Positions 59,651 to 64,000 of a DNA stretch of 64,000 nucleotides are shown piece after piece; the first letter of the stretch is position 1, and each line of letters starts with the position of its first letter. The stretch is from Apostichopus japonicus (Eukaryota > Echinodermata > Holothuroidea > Aspidochirotida > Stichopodidae): assembly GCF_037975245.1 (NCBI RefSeq), contig NC_092579.1:3064001-3128000 (forward strand), in the 5' to 3' direction. A program made the translations under genes and the position numbers. Below the pieces are notes generated by a model. It made no database searches and was not told the origin of the DNA. It was given only the letters and a program-made list of their open reading frames with translations.

Positions 59651-60198
59651 TTAAAAGAATAGTCCAGGTCAAAATTTCTGGTTAAAGAGGAACATAATGT
59701 AAGTTTTCTGGTGAAATTTGCATTCAATTCCTATACATACCGTTTGTGAGATATTGACAGTTTCGTACCAAAAGTGAACTTGGAGCAAACAGGTGTGATG
59801 TCATGGTTGCACGCTGATACGTAATGTTTTGTTTTCCTTTAAAATTTACATCTAATTTTATACTCCACAATTGTAGGCATCCAAAATGTGAATGTACCAT
59901 AGGTATTGGTATTTTGATAAACTTCACATCCCCTTTAGACAAACTAGTATCCCTATCCAATCCAAGGTGAAATCTTAGACTGAAAAATAAAGAACAAAAA
60001 AAACATTATTTGTCAGTGTGTAACTATGACATCACACCTGTTTGCTTCAAGTTCACTTTTGGTAGAATATCAGATAACTTCAAATGTTGATATCTCAAAA
60101 CGGTACAAAGGAATTGAATGCAAATTGCCCTAGAATGCTTAGATTATGTTCCTCTTTAACATATCAAAGAGAAATTTTGACCTGGACCATTCGTTTAA
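59651..60198. mobile_element. TTAA-flanked palindromic MITE, 548 bp
   Basis: TTAA at 59651-59654 and 60195-60198 bound ends that read AAGAATAGTCCAGGTCAAAA and, inverted, ACGAATGGTCCAGGTCAAAA. The inverted similarity continues far inward (GAGGAACATAAT, CATTCAATTCCT, ACCAAAAGTGAACTTG, CAAACAGGTGTGATGTCAT have partners on the other arm), giving imperfect arms of roughly 170 bp or more. Non-coding. Foldback structure and TTAA borders fit a miniature DNA transposon. Confidence 0.7.
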
Positions 60199-61630
60199 TG
60201 CACAATTCATAATGGATGAAAATGGATGAAACAGGCTCTCTTCTGGTTTCAAAAATTCCACCAAGGAAAGTTAACAGTAAATCAAGCGTCATTCCGGTGT
60301 ATTAAAAGTCTGCGCTATAAAATTCATAAAGGTTATCTGAATGGTAGAGATTCAGAAGGCCAGTGACATAAGTGACGGTCATGGGTGGGGGAGGGGTGAG
60401 GGGGAGGGCAAGAATGGTACCAGTTTGTAGGGCAGGATAGATTGGGGATAAGAGAAATGTTAGATAAGAGGAATTGACCTTCAATGAAGTAAATCAAGCC
60501 GATGGAAAGCTCTATATTTCTTATAAGTTTACCCTGTATCCAGAGCTGATTTGCATCATACATAAAAGACACCATAATTTTGTTTTACAATGCAACAGTT
60601 GCAATTCTCACTTTTAAAACCTGAAATTGATTTTAGCATAAGAAAAATCTTGAGGATATTAATATTGACCACCATTTTGACAGTGAATAGATCGGCTTTG
60701 TGTCTGCTGAAGTTTCTGCATTTAATCAGAATATAGTGTAATTTTCATCTCATTAATATATTTATGACCAGAAATCACTGGAAAGTACAAACCTGTTAGA
60801 AAGAAGAATTCTAAAAAACACACACACACAGACATGTGTACCCACAAACAGGAAGAAGGTCATGCACTTATATACATACATATTGCTACATGTCATGATG
60901 TTTTTGGATTAATCTTAGCTTTCATCACGTAGGAGAAGTGAACTTCTAACTAAATGCTGACTATGGATCTGTGTCAATTAGTTTTTATTTCATCCAAGCA
61001 GAGATGGAGCTCAGGGCTGTTTTCTCGATTAACTAAAAGCAAAAAGCAAAAGTGAAGTCTGTCTGCAATTTGAAATTACAGGTTATACAGATCATGCGCA
61101 GGGTTCAATTAAAGCAATTACTCTAAACTGCATCAATTTAGCCATAAATTTAAAAGGTAAACAGTCTGAAGTTGATACAAATGAGAAGAGAGCAACAGAT
61201 AAACAGAAAGCAACCATTGATACTGTCGATGTCTTCTCATGACAAAGTTTCTTTAAAGGTCAGCAGTATAATAGTACGGCTCCCAAAAGTATGCTAGAAG
61301 TCAAATAATTATCACTAATTCTCAAACTTGATTTTCTCTCTGATCCTTCCCATCGCAAAACCGGTAGCTACATTAAACAAGCGTACATGTAGCTCGTAGT
61401 TTGTGACATAAAACAACGAAGCTAAGATAACGTAGATGCAAAAAATCTGTAACTTGAAAACACTATTTCTTTGTAAACATTTTGTTTGAGTTTTGTAACA
61501 ACAACCCCCCCCCATTCCACGTCTTAAGCATGATCACAGAGCCCTTGCATCAATTAATTTGACACTTTCCATCGAAATCATAATCCCTTACACCATTATA
61601 ATAATCCAGCTCATCCATTTCCAAGAAGAT

Positions 61631-63386
61631 CTCGGAACTTTGTACTATGTTAAATCGTCAAGGCCTTCATCTTTCTGCAAATTGTTTGACTGAGCCATTG
61701 CCTGCATCTTCGTTCGACAGTTTCTCTGAAGCTACTGAAGATGAAATACTTAAAATTATCAAAAACTCTCCATCAAAATCGTGTATGCTTGATCCGCTGC
61801 CAACATGGTTAGCTAAAGGTTGTTCAGCAGAACTCATTCTTCTCATCAGGAATATTGTCAATACTTCTATGTCAACAGGAACCGTACCTGATTCCTTTAA
61901 GGTTGCTCATGTGACTCCTGTACTTAAAAAGACCAGCTTAGATAGAAACTGTTTAAAAAATTATCGCCCTATTTCGAACTTGAGTTTCGTTTCAAAGGTT
62001 TTGGAAAAGACAGTTTTATCTCGCTTAATGGATTATCTTACACAGGAGAATCTTCTCGAACCATACCAGTCAGCTTATAAGTCTGGTCACAGTACGGAAA
62101 CTGCCCTCAATGCAGTTCATAATTTTATTACATCCAAGCTTGATGAAGACTGCTTTGTCCTTTTAGTTCTTTTAGACTTATCATCAGCTTTTGATACAGT
62201 TAATCATTCCATTTTGTTAGAAAGACTGCAGTCAAAGTATCGATTAGGTGGTACTGTTCTATCCTGGTTCAATTCTTATATTACTGAGCGTTATCAACAG
62301 GTGAAAATTGAAGATGTTCTCTCGTCTCCTCGTCCATTAGTTACTGGTGTTCCACAGGGCTCTGTACTTGGACCTGTTCTTTTTTCTTTATATCTTGCGG
62401 AGTTGAGTGATATTATTCGGCACCATGGTGTTCATTTCCATCATTATGCGGATGATACTCAATTACTTCTTGCTTTCGATAAGGATGATGTGCCAAATGC
62501 TTTTCATAAAATGGAAACCTGTATAAGTGCTGTAAACACTTGGCTTACAACTAATCAGTTGAAACTAAACTGTGATAAAACAGAGTTTATTGTTTTTCGA
62601 TCACGTTTCTCTGAAGTTACACCTAATTTTCCACCACTTACTGTTGGTAAAGACTCTATTAACATCTCCTCAACTGTTAGAAACCTTGGTGCATATTTTG
62701 ACCAGACCATGTCACTTGAAAATCACGTTACTAATCTCTGTCGTTCTGCAAATTGGCAACTTAGGAAAATCAGTTTGATGAGGAATTACCTCGATAATAA
62801 GACTTGCGAGATACTGGTCCATGCGTTTGTGACATCAAAGCTTGATTTTCTTAATTCACTTTTATTTGGCCTTCCTGATTCGACCATCAAGAAACTCCAA
62901 AAGATCCAAAACACCGCTGCCCGTATTGTGAAAAGGAAAGGAAGAAAGTGCCGCACCACCCCACTTCTGAAGGAACTTCATTGGCTACCTATCAGCTACA
63001 GAATCCAGTATAAAATACTTCTTCTCACCTTCTGTGCTCATCATCTTGAACGGCCTGTGTACCTGTCACAACTTCTCTTGCCATATACTCCAACTCGCAC
63101 ACTTCGTTCCTCCAACAAACTGTTTTTAACTGTTCCAAAACCACGATTGAAGAACTATGGTTACAGAAGCTTCCAATACTCTGGGTCCTATCTCTGGAAC
63201 AAGTTACCAGATCACATTCGAACATGCTATAAACTTTCTACTTTCAAAAGTCTACTTAAGACCCATTTTTTCACTTGTTCTTTTGTAAATTAATTTACTT
63301 TCTTTGTAAAGCGCTTTGAGCAGTAACTTTTGTTTACTGATTTGGCGCTACATAAGTCTCATTTATTATTATTATTATTATTATTT
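61631..63386 (+). mobile_element. L2-type LINE copy, 5'-truncated, with 3' hairpin and ATT tail
   Basis: After the stop codon a short 3' UTR contains TTTGTAAAGCGCTTTGAGCA and TTGGCGCTACATAAG, which can pair (GCGC stem), and ends in (ATT)n at 63362-63386, as is usual for L2-like LINEs. The 5' border is uncertain: TTTCCAAGAAG just before 61631 resembles TTTCAAGAAG right after the tail, a possible imperfect target duplication. Confidence 0.65.
61647..63293 (+). CDS. LINE reverse transcriptase ORF (L2/CR1-type), 5'-truncated
   Basis: An uninterrupted 548-codon frame. In order: the pre-RT segment (DEILKIIKNSPSKSCMLDPLP), LKNYRPISNLSFVSKVLEK, QSAYKSGHSTETAL, LLDLSSAFDTVNHSILLERL, VPQGSVLGPVLFSLYLAEL, the catalytic YADDTQLLLAF, then thumb and C-terminal parts ending LWNKLPDHIRTCYKLSTFKS. 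These are the motifs of a non-LTR reverse transcriptase of the L2 group. The 5' apurinic-type endonuclease domain is missing, so the copy is truncated although its RT frame is intact. It copies LINE RNA at a nicked target site. The start given is the first Met of the open frame and need not be a true start. Confidence 0.85.
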   Translation: MLNRQGLHLSANCLTEPLPASSFDSFSEATEDEILKIIKNSPSKSCMLDPLPTWLAKGCSAELILLIRNIVNTSMSTGTVPDSFKVAHVTPVLKKTSLDRNCLKNYRPISNLSFVSKVLEKTVLSRLMDYLTQENLLEPYQSAYKSGHSTETALNAVHNFITSKLDEDCFVLLVLLDLSSAFDTVNHSILLERLQSKYRLGGTVLSWFNSYITERYQQVKIEDVLSSPRPLVTGVPQGSVLGPVLFSLYLAELSDIIRHHGVHFHHYADDTQLLLAFDKDDVPNAFHKMETCISAVNTWLTTNQLKLNCDKTEFIVFRSRFSEVTPNFPPLTVGKDSINISSTVRNLGAYFDQTMSLENHVTNLCRSANWQLRKISLMRNYLDNKTCEILVHAFVTSKLDFLNSLLFGLPDSTIKKLQKIQNTAARIVKRKGRKCRTTPLLKELHWLPISYRIQYKILLLTFCAHHLERPVYLSQLLLPYTPTRTLRSSNKLFLTVPKPRLKNYGYRSFQYSGSYLWNKLPDHIRTCYKLSTFKSLLKTHFFTCSFVN

Positions 63387-64000
63387 CAAGAAGTACACTT
63401 AAGTACAATGGCAAAGGACACAAAAAATGGTACAAGCCACAACACTGTGAAGGCCGGGCTACACATTGCCTGATAACCTGACCAATCTGTACAGCATTTT
63501 ACGATGCCATGCTACCCAAATTTCTCCCTGACACAGTGCCACATTGCAAACACCATCAATCATTAATCCTATCGTTATTGCCATGAACACAGATTAATTT
63601 TTCTTAGCCTACCACTAAGAACTCCCTATGGCATCTAGAACATCTACGGGATGGTTTTTAATTAGCCAAATGGCCTTAGATCACAACGATGGAAAGACAA
63701 GTGCTTGTTGCCTTATCTCTCTGCGATTTAACTCCAGACAAGAATCACAAACTCTACGTCCCTACGTTCATTCCAGAATCAAGCAAGCAGCCAGATGTGA
63801 TGGGTTCCGCTAGTCATGATGCCGTCTAGCTCTGTTAAACAGCTGGAAACACGACAACATTGCTATACCCAGACGGCACTCGTATTATAATAGCTCTGCA
63901 TTTTCATCTGGTCTGTAAATAGAAGTGTATCTTCATCAAACTTTCAAAGGTTAATGAATCCAACAATAGATGGTATGACTTCTACATGACACACAGCCAC

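Larger units (their letters stand above)
52549..64000. other. Presumed Rab intron or upstream region, repeat-bearing, no exon recognised
   Basis: The Rab gene must continue upstream on the - strand, so at least part of this is intron. I searched for DTAGQERF, GVGKT and SFDNI equivalents and found none. It contains a C/G run near 54355, a GTATGT-type microsatellite at 57718-57800, a possible hAT end at 59312-59395, a TTAA-flanked MITE at 59651-60198 and the LINE at 61.6-63.4 kb. 63387-64000 holds nothing recognised. Confidence 0.55.

Overview
This is a metazoan nuclear genomic window. It is AT-rich, has short coding exons separated by kilobase-scale GT-AG introns, and carries many animal-type repeats (an L2/CR1-type LINE, tRNA-derived SINE-like copies, hAT-like and TTAA-target miniature elements, minisatellites). 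No bacterial features are present. The mix of repeats and the gene sequences suggest a marine invertebrate deuterostome, perhaps an echinoderm such as a sea cucumber; that placement is inference.

Two protein-coding genes are supported, in convergent (tail-to-tail) orientation. On the + strand, 15 exons between 3650 and 35041 join in one open frame of 1591 residues without a phase error. They encode most of a homologue of myosin phosphatase Rho-interacting protein (MPRIP; related to TRIOBP and Drosophila outspread): the end of PH domain 1, a long basic/serine-rich linker, a complete PH domain 2 spread over four exons, and a coiled coil of more than 900 residues that includes a single 1785-nt exon. 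The first exons, with most of PH1, lie left of the window. On the - strand, exons at 52426-52548, 47962-48038 and 46364-46463 encode the C-terminal half of a Rab26/Rab37-type small GTPase (NKxD box, SAK box, C-terminal Cys-Cys prenylation signal). Its P-loop and switch exons were not found and should lie beyond the right edge. About 11 kb of non-coding, repeat-bearing DNA separates the two stop codons.

The rest is intron and intergenic DNA. Mobile DNA includes a 3.2-kb TA-flanked DNA transposon (48113-51325) in a Rab intron, with perfect 22-bp terminal inverted repeats and a broken DDE transposase; a 1.1-kb hAT-like element (11136-12257) inside a GTACAGTA-type satellite; TTAA-flanked miniature elements (1730-1979 and 59651-60198); a 262-bp hAT-like miniature element (42557-42818); a 5'-truncated L2-type LINE with an intact 548-codon reverse transcriptase frame (61647-63293); and a 210-bp LINE 3' end (32090-32299) inside a minisatellite.

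The most unusual observation is inside the broken transposase. Two tiny, nearly perfect palindromes (31 and 35 bp) share the ends CATGGAG and CCATG. Each is flanked by its own exact 7-bp direct repeat, and each interrupts an otherwise readable transposase frame. They look like independent insertions of one family of ultra-short hairpin elements.
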